A stretch of DNA of 64,000 bases from Datisca glomerata (lineage: Eukaryota; Streptophyta; Magnoliopsida; Cucurbitales; Datiscaceae), in the NCBI GenBank assembly GCA_003255025.1, contig QANY01005060.1, positions 744,001 to 808,000 of the forward strand, written 5' to 3'. The notes under the pieces were generated by a model. The model saw only the letters and a list, made by a program, of their open reading frames with translations, made no database searches and was not told the DNA's origin. Shown here one piece after another: positions 33,391 to 44,164 of this stretch. The position numbers and the translations under genes are program-made. The number at the start of each line of letters is the position of its first letter. Within the stretch, counting starts at the first letter, position 1.

Positions 33391-34047
33391 ATTAATATTT
33401 TTTTCATAAATATCTTCAATATAATCACGAAAAAGTATATCAGTCCTAAATTCTTGCATAAATGTCTTCCGGTCAGCAAGGATAATTTTTTTTTATCCAT
33501 ATTATAGGTTTCTCTAAACCTATTACACATATTGAGGTTGGTTGAGTCATTCATGTGTTGGGTTAAACCTTCACAATCTGGCTTGTATTCATGACTTAAG
33601 GTGCCTATATTAAGAATTGAGAGTTAAGGATTAATAGGGGGTAAGACTCCTTGAAAATCAGAGACAGTTGGTGATTCATAATCATCAGATTGTTTAGTCT
33701 TATTATCAAAGATTGGCTTATTGATCTGGGAATTAGAGGCTATACCTTTAAGTCTTAAATTTTTCATCTTTTCATCTTTTAACTCTAGTTCTAATTTTTG
33801 GATCCTAAGATCTTGATCATTATTAACAGTGGATCCAGAAAAATTTTTTAGGAGTACTAGTCTGGCTAAACTCCCTAATTAGAGGATTAGATCTGAAAGA
33901 TTAAAAATTAATTTTAGAAGCACCGTTGATGTGCTGCTGAATGATACCAATATCTTCAAGAGGTCGTTGAATATGAGTGGGTTGGCTTTCAATGGTTAAA
34001 ATCCAATTTGTAAGCAAAGTAATATCATGCCACCTAATGATTTTAGG
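33391..34047 (-). repeat. Left arm of a tight viral palindrome
   Basis: The reverse complement matches 34,121-34,772 at about 90% identity. Shared stretches include 'gaagacatttatgc' and 'cctaaaatcattaggtgg'. It encodes (minus) 'NMDKKKLSLLTGRHLCKNLG'-type residues, the region before the coat-protein core. The loop between the arms is only 73 bp. Confidence 0.85.
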
Positions 34048-34120
34048 GATTCTAATATTAGCATTACAAATCAACTTGGTCTGATATTACAAATCAACAT
34101 GGTCAGTTACTTCTTTCAAG
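34048..34120. repeat. Palindrome loop with 22-bp direct repeat
   Basis: The words 'attacaaatcaacttggtct' and 'attacaaatcaacatggtca' lie side by side between the two palindrome arms. Confidence 0.7.
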
Positions 34121-34772
34121 CCTAAAATCATTAGGTGGTCTGATATTACTTTATCTACAAACTGATTTTTAGCCAATGAAAGCCAACTCACTCCTATTCA
34201 ATGACCTCCTTAAGATATTGATTTCATTTAGCAGTATATGGATTGTACTGTTAAAATTAATTTCCAATGTTTTAGATCTAATCCTCAAATTAAGAAGTTT
34301 AGCCAGACTAGTACTCCTAGAAGTTCTTTTTCTGGATCCACTGTTAATCAAGATCTTAGGATCCATCAATTAAACTAGAGTTTGAAAAATTTTAAAAATT
34401 TAAAATTTAAGACTTAAAGGTTTAGCCACTAATTTTCAGGTCGCTCAACCGATCTTTGATAATAAGACTGAATAATATGATAATTCTTAATCACCTACTA
34501 TCTCTGATTTTCAAGGAGTTTTACCCCATGTTAATCCTCAACTCTTAATTTTTAATATAGGCACCTTAAGCCATGAATACAAGCCATATTTGGAAGGTTT
34601 ATCCCAATACATGAATGACCCAACCAATCTCAATAGACGTAACAGGTTTGGAGAAGCCTATAATATGGATAAAAAATTATCCTTCCTGAATGGAAGACAT
34701 TTATGCATGAATTTAGGACTAATATATTTTTCCTTGATTATATTGAAGACATTTATGAAAAATTATTAAAGT
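34121..34772 (+). pseudogene. Viral region ahead of the coat protein, right palindrome arm
   Basis: The plus strand reads 'VNPQLLIFNIGTLSHEYKPY' and 'FGEAYNMDKKLSFLNGRHLC' at 34,530-34,720, after stop-rich Ser-rich codons. In a caulimovirid polyprotein this would be the interval between movement and coat protein. I do not recognise a movement-protein core. The first bases pair with the left palindrome arm, so the true upstream part of this viral copy is missing. Confidence 0.6.
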
Positions 34773-36610
34773 TATCTCTAAGACCAAATGGGTCAAAGAA
34801 AATTTCAGTTGGGTGACTGCTGTCACCCCCCACCTGAAAACACTATTATTAAGCATTAAAAATCTTTAGTTATTTCCTCTCCTTTTAATATTTCTAAGGA
34901 GAATGACCTCAATAAGAAGGTTGTTGAACAACTTAATCACACTAACTAAAGTTTAACAATAATAAAAAATAATTAGACAAAATTAAGAATAAGGTTGATG
35001 ATCTTCATGTGTCTAATTCTGACAATCTCCTGAAAGAAACTTCTTTAATAAATCTTTCTAATAAAACTACTTTAAAAATTGTCCCCCTCAAGAATAAGAT
35101 TGATCAAATGTTTCAAGAACTTAAAAATAATTCTACTGAGCAATCTTCTTCTATTAAGGTGACTAACATGACAATGATTCTGATTCAGAATGTTTGATTC
35201 TGCCTATAAATCCTCCATCATTCATAATGTTGAAGAAATATTGAAAAATCTTGAGATTACTAAACTGGAAAGAAAGTCGCATAAAAGGCCTATTCCTCTA
35301 GATGTTCAAATCACTAATTCTTCAATCAATTTTTTGCCTCTGCTGAAAAATTGTATGAATAGAATATTGATGGGCTTTTAGAACAAGAAGTCCTCAATAA
35401 ATTACAACACGTGGTTATGGTGGCTAATAACTACAACACCACCCACAATTTTCCTCATACAGAGGTTATAAAACTCTTAGTCATAGGATTTACAGAAATA
35501 CTTCATTCCTTGTGGAAAAAATATCTCACCCAAGAATCTAAAAATATTATTCGTATGGCAATAAATATTGATGCCGAAGGAACCCAATTCTTGGAGATGA
35601 TCAAGAAACAATGTCTGATGCATTAATATACTCTTTTACACAATAATTGAACATTTTATTGGGACACCAAGTAATATTACTTCGTGTATTCATGATTAAT
35701 TAACCAATTTTAAATACCCTACCTAAGTGATTTTGACTGGTACAATAACATTTTTTTGTCTAGAGTTATGACTAGAGATGATAGTAATCAATCTTTCGAG
35801 AAAGAAAATTTTATAAATGACTTACCTAAATCTTTCTGGAAAGAAAAATTTATAAATGACTTACCTAATTTTTGCCCATAAAATTAGAAACGTGAAGGAT
35901 TAAAAATGTAGACTATAATGTCTAGAGTTATGACTAGTGATGAGTGATGACCTAGGAAATATAGACTATAATGTCTCACCTATGGTACTATTATAACATC
36001 AGTACAAAATGAAGGATTAAAAATGTGTATTGATATGGAAATTAATAAATAAATTCAAAAAGAGAAGAAAACTATCAAATATGAACTAGGCTATTTTTGT
36101 GAATAAAATGGATTGTCTGCTATCACTTCTTCTAAAAGACATAGGAAAACTTCTCACCTAGACTTTAATCCTAGGAGAGCCTACAAACCCTATAGGAGGA
36201 GATATCACAAAAAGAGAAATAAAAATTTTGACAAACATTTCTCTAGAAATAAAATCATCCCACAAGAAAATCCAATAAACGATTTTTTGAAAAGTAAAAT
36301 AAATTTTTTTAAGTGCGATCAAAATGATCATTTTTCTAACACTTGTCAAGTCAATAATAAAATTAACCAATTAAAATTTTCTGATGAAGAAAAATAAGAT
36401 TTGTTTAGAATTATTGAATCGATATATTACTATGAATCTAGTAGTGAAGATTTGGAAGATTTTGATTCCATTTATTCTAACGATTTGAAATCTTCAAGTT
36501 TTGACCGTGATTCTTCTGACACTTCTACGGGATACAAGGATAATTGTCGCAAAAAATTTGTCAATGTTATAACTAAAAATAAGGAACATGATAATCTTTT
36601 ACTTAATTAA
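34773..36610 (+). pseudogene. Viral coat-protein remnant, main plus copy
   Basis: Domain order is a coiled-coil-like region (34,890-35,200), the coat core (35,200-36,080), the basic stretch ('PRRAYKPYRRRYHKKRNKN', 36,160-36,230), the zinc knuckle (about 36,311-36,350) and an acidic Ser-rich tail (36,401-36,610). The first Cys of the knuckle has become Phe, leaving FFKCDQNDHFSNTC. Several frameshifts occur. The coat protein would pack the viral DNA; the knuckle and basic stretch bind nucleic acid. Confidence 0.85.
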
Positions 36611-37260
36611 TTAGTAGAATTGATAATCTTGAGTTAAAACAATATTATCTTGAAAGGCTTAGAAATGCGATCCTAAAAAATGATACTAAGTCTAATAATA
36701 ATAATGTTAGTCTTCACAAACTCTTGAAAAATTCAAAAAAAAAAGAACATATAAAGAAATTACTCTTCAAGAACTTCAAAAAAAAATAAAAAAACCTTTA
36801 AGAATGAAATAAAAGAAACAAAGGATTCAAACTCATAAATAACAAAATAGTTATATATTTTAAAAATAGAAAATTTAATTAAAAAACACGAGTCCAGTAA
36901 ACTAGGAAAACCTAGTATTCATTCTGATAATGATCTCGAAGAACCTGTTGTCAATATACAAGATAATGACAATTTTCTTCAAACCTTTAATCACATCAAA
37001 CTTAAAAAATGTCACATATTTGTTAGAATTATTATCCAAGACTTTGATTTTACCTCCATGACTCTTATTAACTCAGGAGCTTACTTAAATTGTATGAAGA
37101 AAAGGTTCATTCCTACCAATTACTTCAAGAAAATAAAAGAATTTTTGTTTTCCACTAATGGTTCTCGTATGCATATCCATTATGAAATCTCCAAATTTCA
37201 TATTTGTCAAGACAATGTATATTTTAAAACATCATTTGTCTAAGTAAAAAATATGATAGA
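36611..37260 (+). pseudogene. Viral linker and aspartic protease remnant, main plus copy
   Basis: A Lys-rich coiled-coil-like linker (36,700-36,890) precedes the protease. The active-site region at 37,058-37,100 reads 'MTLINSGAYLNCM', with Asp replaced by Asn. The continuation to 37,243 shows 'GSRMHIHYEISKFHICQDN'. In the minus copy the same site keeps D-S-G, so the two copies decayed independently. Confidence 0.8.
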
Positions 37261-38140
37261 TAAAATTATCTTAGGATTACCATTCATTTTCCTGTTGTAT
37301 CATTTCACAACAGAGCATGATGGAACCATTACTTATGCCATTGATAAACCTGTCAAATTCAAATTTCTTTCTTTTTCTCACAATGAGAAATTGAAAACTT
37401 TAAAATAAAATTCTATTTATGAAACCATGAATTTAATTTCTTGTTAAGAAAAATAATTATGTTTTCTTCATGATGAGATAAAATTCAAAAGAATTGAAGA
37501 ATAATTTCAAAATCCTACTCTTAAAAAAATAAGAATCTTTAAAGAAAAAATTTGTAGAGAATTATGTGCTGACATTCCTAATGTATTCTGACATAGAAAG
37601 CATCATATTATCAGTCTAACTTATATTAAGGGATTTGATGAAAAGAATATCCCAACAAAAGCGCGATCAATTCAGATGAATTCTGAAATGCTTGAATTCT
37701 ATAAAAAAGAAATTATAGAACTCCTTCACAAAAATATTATCAGGAAAAACAAATCTCCTAGTCATGTTCTGTCTTTTATGTCCAAAAAGCCAGTGAAATT
37801 GAACAAGGAGTTCGTAGATTAGTCATTAACTACAAGCCCCTTAATAATGTTTATAGAATTGATAAGATATCATATACCAAAAAAGAGAGACTTAATCAAC
37901 AAGCTTGAAGATGCTGTTGTATTCTATAAGTTTGACATGAAATGATTATTTTGGCAAATCCAAATAAATGAGAATGGTAGGTGTAAAACTGCTTTTGTAA
38001 TTCCTTTTGGTCATTGTGAGTGGAATGCAATGTCGTTTGGTCTAAATAATGCTCCTAATAAATTTTAAAATATAATGAATGGAATTTTCAACTAATTTAT
38101 CATTTTTTTATTGTTTACATTGATGTTGTTATTATTTCAT
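37261..38140 (+). pseudogene. Viral reverse transcriptase remnant, main plus copy
   Basis: Fragments read 'RLVINYKPLNN' (about 37,818-37,850), 'YKFDMK' followed by a stop near 37,945, 'RCKTAFVIPFGHCEWNAMSF' (37,980-38,040) and 'IVYIDVVIIS' (38,107-38,136), where the YIDD box has become YIDV. The sequence then jumps at about 38,140 to the downstream ORF. The RT connection and RNase H (about 700 bp in the minus copy) are deleted. Confidence 0.85.
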
Positions 38141-38159
38141 ACATGCAGTCATTTCAAGG

Positions 38160-40020
38160 CCCTACCATGGAAAAAATTGAAAATTTTACCTATCAAACGA
38201 TCTCAAAACTGGAAACATAAAGCCTAGAATGCTCAATCAAAATTTATTTAAAATAAAAAAATTCAATGGGAGGACAACTGCTTTTTGCTCAAATCTTATT
38301 ACTTGCTTATGGTCATAATAGGTTTAAATATCTAAGAAATGAATGGGTCGATGCATTGGACATAATTCTCGAAGAAGCTTGGCTGACGCATGACTTCAAC
38401 GCAGCACTGATTCAATGGTATGAAAAGATGAAAAATAGGTTTGAACAAAGATAATGAAATCTATTATAAAGATAATATAATTATAACTGTCAACGTGTTG
38501 GTATAGGTAAGTTTTAAAATTGATTTATTAGATAAATCCTTCAGATTTTTTTATACTGGAAGGAATTTTTTTCGTCTTGCCTGACAGATTTCAAAAAAGT
38601 CACAGGCATGCTGTGGAATCCGTAACTGAAACAAGAATCAATATCACTTTCAGAAAACATGTGAGCTCCATGGATGATTCGATTATAGGGGAGTTATCAA
38701 CTCCACAATTAGCCCTGAAAGCCCAATTAAAAAAGGAGTCTTCTACTCTTAGCCAAACCTAATTAACAATCATTGAGTTCATCAGACCCAATTACCAATC
38801 AGCACTAGTCAATCAATTTGACAATTTCTCAATTTTTCAATCTTCTGATGCCCAATCTCTAAATCAACCAATAAAAAAATACAAAAAATCATCCTCTTAC
38901 TTTCGGAAAAATCCCAGCAAAAATCTCTTTTATACCGAGCTCCTCTTTGCTTATTCAAAAGATCCTGCTCAAATTGCAAAAATCTACTTCCTTCCATATT
39001 TCCATTACGTCCTAGGTCACAAGGAAAAAAATCTCAATTTCTAGAGAGATTCACTTGGAAACTAAATTTGTAAATTTTAACCCAGTTAAAAGTCCTAAAG
39101 AAAAGATTCTCTATCATTCCTTTAACATTCTTAAAATTGTGACCATGGAGGATTGGAAAGCTCATCCTTCAGCTCTCAAAATACTTTTAAATAAAAAATA
39201 ATACAATTATTTTGATTATATTGATGCTTGGTATATAATTTTCTTACATAAAAATACTGAATTTTCTCACTCTTGGTTCTTGAATTTTGATAAAAATTTT
39301 AAATCTGATTTTCCAAATTAGTTTTTGAGATGGTTTTCCGTTCACGGTCCCGTCCTAGAACTACTTCCAATTGATTTCTAACAATGTTTTAATTTGTTCA
39401 TAGAATAATCAAGCCCTCACCAATTGAGGTCTCCTTCCCTTAACACCTTTATTTTCAAGCAAATACAAGATACACTGGACTCTAAAATGGCAATACCCAA
39501 TTGAAGATGAAATTCTCACTCGTCAATATTTTTTCAAATGGTTGGACAAATTTAATACCTAGATAATTATTACCCCCATTAATCAAGGATTTGCAAATAC
39601 TCATCCTAACCTAAAATTCACCAACCATTTGGCCTTGGCTCCATTAACAATTAATGTGCCCATTGACTAAAATCTACAAATAAAGTAAACACATTCAAAC
39701 TCTTCTAAAGAGTCCAAGCATACTTCCTCTAAGGTAAAATCAAAAGCCATAAAACCTAAATCCAAACTCAAGCAAAAATTGATCCAATAAATGCTTCTTT
39801 TTTTAGAAGATAATAACAAGTTTGACTCAGAATCTTTTATGGACTCAAGCCATTCAATTAAGTCAAATACTCAAAAAGCCCAATCCATAAAAAAGACTGT
39901 CTTTCAACAATTGAAGGCCCAAAATACTCAACGGGCCGTGCCCTATTACAGTGGGCTTATGATGCATTTCAAGAGTCACAAGATCGATTTGAAGATATCA
40001 ATCTTAGTGATGATGAATGA
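38160..40020 (+). pseudogene. Unidentified viral ORF downstream of RT, main plus copy
   Basis: Broken frames cover this stretch: 38,266-38,454 ('WVDALDIILEEAWLTHDFNA'), 38,577-38,762 ('GELSTPQLALKAQLKKESST'), a Trp/Phe-rich part near 39,140-39,390 ('VTMEDWKAHPSALKIL', 'YFDYIDAWYIIFLHKN', 'HSWFLNFDKNF') and a Ser/Lys-rich tail at 39,791-40,020. The same product is found in the minus copy (26,340-27,490). It sits between the enzyme polyprotein and the promoter, where some caulimovirids carry an accessory ORF. I do not know its function. Confidence 0.6.
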
Positions 40021-40022
40021 CT

Positions 40023-40057
<35 letters not shown>

Positions 40058-40440
40058 GAAAAAGAATCTTCTTTTGGCAAAATCGCCAAACCTTTAGATT
40101 AATCAATGGTTAAATAAGAAAAATAGAAGAATTTATCCTTGGAATGCCAAAATTCTAAACAATTGAATAAGTAAAATAGATGAATTTATCCTTGGCAAAA
40201 TGCCAAAAGATATTATCAAGAAATCAATAAATTCAAAGATGAAGCAATTTTAAGATATCATGATAACTTTCCAACATGAAAAAATAATCAAGATATGATT
40301 TTCAAGATAAAATTATTAAGAACATTTGTATTTTGTCTTCTTTTAGGATTATTGTGCAAGTTTTCTAAAAATTAGATGGCTAGTTGTCATTTTCTATTTA
40401 TTTAGTCAAAAACTACAATGTAAAATATTTCTTACTTTAG
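40021..40440 (+). other. Purine-rich and A+T-rich viral non-coding region
   Basis: A run of about 45 purines (aaaagaaaag units) lies at 40,022-40,066 and could have served as a plus-strand primer site. Two related segments (40,130-40,150 and 40,165-40,200) share 'gaatttatccttgg'. No gene is seen. Confidence 0.45.
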
Positions 40441-40600
40441 CAGAAAAGAATAGTGCAAGTTGGTGATGAGTTCTCAGTGAATTCTACTCTCTTTGCCTAT
40501 AAAGAGGATGTATTCTCTCATTTGTGATTCATAACTTGATTTTCACTCATAATCACTTTGAGAGAAACACTTATTTTAAAAAATAAAGTTTTCTTCCTCC
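40441..40600 (+). promoter_or_regulatory. Viral full-length-RNA promoter and poly(A) signal
   Basis: A TATA box (tataaa) lies at 40,498-40,503 and a poly(A) signal (aataaa) at 40,582-40,587, about 80 bp further on. This close order is typical of caulimovirid terminally redundant RNA, where the signal is skipped on first passage. The start site would be near 40,530. Whether it still works is unknown; the TATA box is intact here but not in the minus copy. Confidence 0.65.
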
Positions 40601-40760
40601 TCTTTTGTAATCATTTTCTTATTCTTTTTAATATTAATTAATGAGCGGTAACACTAATTAATTGTTACACATCAAATTTTCAATCTTGTAAGTTTTTTCT
40701 TTCATTCAATAAACAATTTGATTTCTTGTTTCTTTAATTTAAACGTAATTCCGTCTCTTT

Positions 40761-40773
40761 TGGTATAAAGGCC
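40761..40773 (+). other. Candidate viral primer binding site
   Basis: The sequence tggtataaaggcc agrees at 10 of 13 positions with TGGTATCAGAGCC, the initiator-Met tRNA site used by caulimovirids. It lies downstream of the promoter, as expected of the minus-strand discontinuity. The minus arm of the inverted repeat ends at this same point. Confidence 0.5.
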
Positions 40774-40945
40774 AAACTTAGTAGGGTATTTACTCCTTAC
40801 TTAATTTTACTACTTGCTTAATTATTAATTTGTTCATCCACCTAAGTGGATGGTTATTTATTATTTCCTACTTATTTACTTGTTAATTATTTTTAATTAA
40901 TCAATTTTTCCGTCCAAATGACTAGTTATTGTTATGCATATGTAT
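40774..40945 (+). other. Probable viral leader beyond the PBS
   Basis: No coding content is seen. The sequence is A+T rich with 'cttaattttactacttgctt' and 'cacctaagtgga' words. It ends exactly where the right direct repeat begins. Confidence 0.4.
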
Positions 40946-41073
40946 GATTTTTGAAACTAAACATAACGAGTAACTACATCTTCAAAAAAAAACTACATCA
41001 TTATAAATCTAATTAATAATTATTTGAATGATTTGAACTGAAACTTCATGTGGTATTGTTTGTGATATATAAA
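40946..41073 (+). repeat. Right direct repeat flanking the pararetrovirus block
   Basis: It matches 25,316-25,445; the main length difference is a shorter A run (9 versus 13). It begins 'gatttttgaaactaaac' and ends 'gatatataaa'. Confidence 0.9.
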
Positions 41074-42640
41074 ATTGCTCATATGAGAGGAGACTTTATA
41101 TAACAACCAGTAACCACTTGTTCTCTTTTGGAGTGAGAGAATGAATTGTGCGAAAAGTGATGGTGTAAAATTAAATATTTAAAATGCATGCAATAAAAGA
41201 TATTTATTCTTTGTATATAATTTACGTCACACAAATTTTATTCCATATCTTGCGGATTGATAGCCATGAAAATTGTAGTGCTCTCCACCCCATAAATTAG
41301 CAAAACAGCCAAGATAATTATATAAAAATAATTATACACGTACTAAGATTAAGATTTAAATAGTCTTTGTTTGATAAAGAAATTTATCAATTCTTCATAT
41401 AAGTTAAGATGATAATCATTTTAATGAATAATAAAATAATTATTTGATCAATTAAAATTTATTTTATTATTTAATTAATTTAAAATTACTTATTTATCAG
41501 ATGTCTATATGTTTGAAGAGATATTTTTTATTTTGGATAAAGTATGAATAGTTCACTAATCACTAAAATTTAAAAGAAAAAACAAACAGTATTTGCATTA
41601 ATGGACAAAAGCGACTAGATTTGAGTAAGGGGCATCGATATCTTGACATAACCCCACTGAGACTTTAAAAAGTTGAAGCGTATTCTGATTCTTTCCCAAA
41701 AAATGAATAATTAAACAAAAAAAAAACTACCTTGTAATTTGCAACAAACATGAACCTTGACCAACCCGTCCCCGACCACAAGTGGTTTCGAATAAACCTG
41801 GTACTACCGTGGTTTTCAGTTTTAGCCCGTCGTATATCATCCTCACTTCAAATATGTTTATTTGTTTGACTTATATTAGTGTCAATTTTCATGCATGCAC
41901 GTCCTTGAGCTTTAAATGAAATCAGATCATGCCTAATAATATATTTAGGGATCATGAGGTGATATATCTTATTCGTCTAGTCTAAAAGAGACGACTCATA
42001 TTTGATCAAAATAAAATATAAAATTAAAATTTAATAACTTATAATCAATTTATTACATATAATCAGTATATTTGAGCTCTGCATATATGTTTAAATCTAT
42101 TAAAAATCATCTCTTATTATAGTTACTTAAGAGTAGGTGATTTCATTATTATTTATGGTATTCTTTTTATTTTATAATCATATTATTAAGATGTTTAGTG
42201 ACTGATGCTATAAACTTTTGTAATTAAATATTTATACACAAATATATATACATAAACATGACTTAATGTGTTGTATGTTACATTTGCAATGACGATATAT
42301 ATTTGTTTTATATATGTACACGACATGCAGGCACTCGCACGTGCATTCTCATTAAAATTAAGAAGACGCAGTCATAAATTAATATCTTGAAGTGGCATTT
42401 AGAGATCCAAAAGCAGAAATAAAGTAATTTATTATGTTCTTCATTCAAAAACTAGCTCTAAAAACGTTGTCTTGGTTTGGTGTGGGGTCCTCCAACCCTC
42501 AATTGTTTTTTTTCCTCTTTCTAGTTTCTCCTTACTTTTAGTCAAAGCAGGACAACCTTTTTGGGACAGTGAATATATGATAATTAATAATTCTATAGTA
42601 TCAAATTCTAATTAAATTAAAGCAAATCTCTAAAATTAAT
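41074..42640. other. A+T-rich DNA without a recognisable gene
   Basis: No coding similarity, RNA gene or clear repeat is seen. This may be ordinary intergenic DNA. Confidence 0.5.
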
Positions 42641-42648
42641 TTATTAAT

Positions 42649-43120
42649 ATTTAGTTTAACATTATTAATTTAATTAAATATTAAAAAAAACAATTAAAAC
42701 TAATGTTTGAAATTTCACGTGAAAATATATTTTTATTATATCTCTTTTTCTATTAATTTAAATACACTTATTTTTTAAATTTAGTCCGACGTTATTAATT
42801 TATTTACATGTTAAATAAAATTCATTTTATTAATTTTTTATTTTTAATTAAAATATTAATAAAAATTAATTTTATTAATTTAAGTAAAATTAAATTTATT
42901 AAATTTTAGTCTAGAAAATATTAATTTATTTAAATATTAATTAAATTAATGTTAAAATTTCATGTGAAAATATTTTTTTATTATACCTCTCATTTTATTA
43001 ATTCGATTAAAACATTCTTCAAATTTAGTTTAGCATTATTCATATATTTAAATATTAATTACAATTAATTAAAAAATTAATGTTAAAATTATACGTCAAA
43101 ATAACTTTTAGATAATATAT
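42649..43120. repeat. Degenerate ~125-bp tandem array, about four copies
   Basis: Units begin near 42,649, 42,778, 42,903 and 43,024 with words like 'aatttagtttagcattatt' and 'aatttatttaaatattaa'. Three of them also carry 'gttaaaatttcacgtgaaaa'-type words. Units are strongly diverged, so the array is old. Confidence 0.6.
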
Positions 43121-43503
43121 CACAAAAGGGCATTTAAGTAACTTTTTGTTGTTTACACAAATTTATAATAAAATTTAACATATACAAAATATATCAATCA
43201 TTAATTATCACTTATCATATTATAGATGACCATACATAATTAAACATGACAATCCTATTTCGCAAGTAATTGAATTACTATTAATTAAATTGCGATTGTC
43301 TTTCTAGATTGCGTGAACCAAACAGCCCTTGAGTGTAATTTAAATAAATAAATAAAAACTTAAAAGTTGAACATATTAAATAAACATTATATTATTTTCT
43401 CATGAATATCTTATAAAATTAAGACTCGTGGGGTCATAAGATCGTATTAGAAAAATAAGATAAAATATAATAAGATCGTAAGATTCTCCTATGAATAAGA
43501 TCA
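43121..43503. other. A+T-rich DNA, possible MITE end
   Basis: The word gtgaaccaaacagccc at 43,313-43,328 resembles the end of plant hAT or PIF/Harbinger MITEs. No partner end was found. Nothing else is seen. Confidence 0.3.
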
Positions 43504-43643
43504 CGAACCATGAACCGCATATCAATTGAACCTCTCAAAATAATACACAGAATGATCTGAATCGAGAGTTTAACACCATATCTCTTACCATCACCAACCA
43601 TGAACCGCATATCAATTGAACCTCTCAAAATAATACACAAAAT
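43504..43643. repeat. Short direct repeat, 90-bp period
   Basis: 'aaccatgaaccgcatatcaa' and the following 25 bases occur at 43,507 and 43,597 with two or three differences. Confidence 0.85.
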
Positions 43644-43819
43644 CATTTCTCAAAATCAAAACAAAATCCCGTTAGTCAAAGCATCACTGTATATCAAACC
43701 AAGAAAAAAAGCATCACTGTACCGATGCACACACATCACTCTTGCTTGTTGCGCCTCACGCCGCACATCAAACCACAAACCCACTTCATTTGCAGTAAAC
43801 CATTTAGATTCAACTATCA

Positions 43820-44160
43820 GCTTTGATATCATTTGTTATAACAAGATGTGACAAAAAAAATAACAAACTAAACACAATCAAGCACCACAAGATATTCGCT
43901 CATTAACAATGAAATCTTTATCGACGAAGTAAATTTCATGGGCAACAATCTGGTTTGGCGACGAATGTCTACGTCCACTATTATCTCATTGATCACCAAT
44001 AAATTACATACTTAATATCGTCTCAACTACCTAACGTAAATTAGATTACACTAAATCTAAAGTCGACACACACAAAAACCATAACTAGCTTAGACAAAAG
44101 TCATTATTCTTGATCAGACTATATGCAACCCACTAATACCACAACGGGGAATCAAAGTAA
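43820..44160 (-). repeat. Possible PBS and LTR of a minus-strand retrotransposon
   Basis: On the minus strand 43,820-43,831 reads tgatatcaaagc, two changes from tggtatcagagc. It directly follows a possible LTR end (tgttata on the plus strand at 43,834). The rest to 44,160 is non-coding and could be LTR. There is no second copy in the window, so this is weak. Confidence 0.25.
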
Positions 44161-44164
44161 ACCT

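Larger units (their letters stand above)
25446..40945. mobile_element. Endogenous Caulimoviridae block, rearranged
   Basis: Plant pararetrovirus genes (coat protein with zinc knuckle, aspartic protease, RT, RNase H) occur here in opposite orientations. The order is: minus 25,446-30,000; plus 30,007-33,390, interrupted by a LINE; minus 33,391-34,047; plus 34,121-40,945. Every gene contains stops or frameshifts. The protein pattern resembles petuvirus/florendovirus-type caulimovirids, but I cannot fix the genus. There are no LTRs; a single promoter-leader region ends each long arm, as expected of a circular pararetrovirus genome. Confidence 0.85.

Noticed and set aside
25446..40945. An intact, replication-competent pararetrovirus
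   Set aside because: Every gene in every copy has stops, frameshifts or lost catalytic residues, and RNase H is deleted from the main plus copy.
41640..41850. Promoter or exon of a host gene in G+C-richer DNA
   Set aside because: No coding similarity, splice structure or TATA-ATG arrangement could be supported.
43313..43328. Complete MITE ending 'aaccaaacagccc'
   Set aside because: No inverted partner was found within 1 kb on the left.
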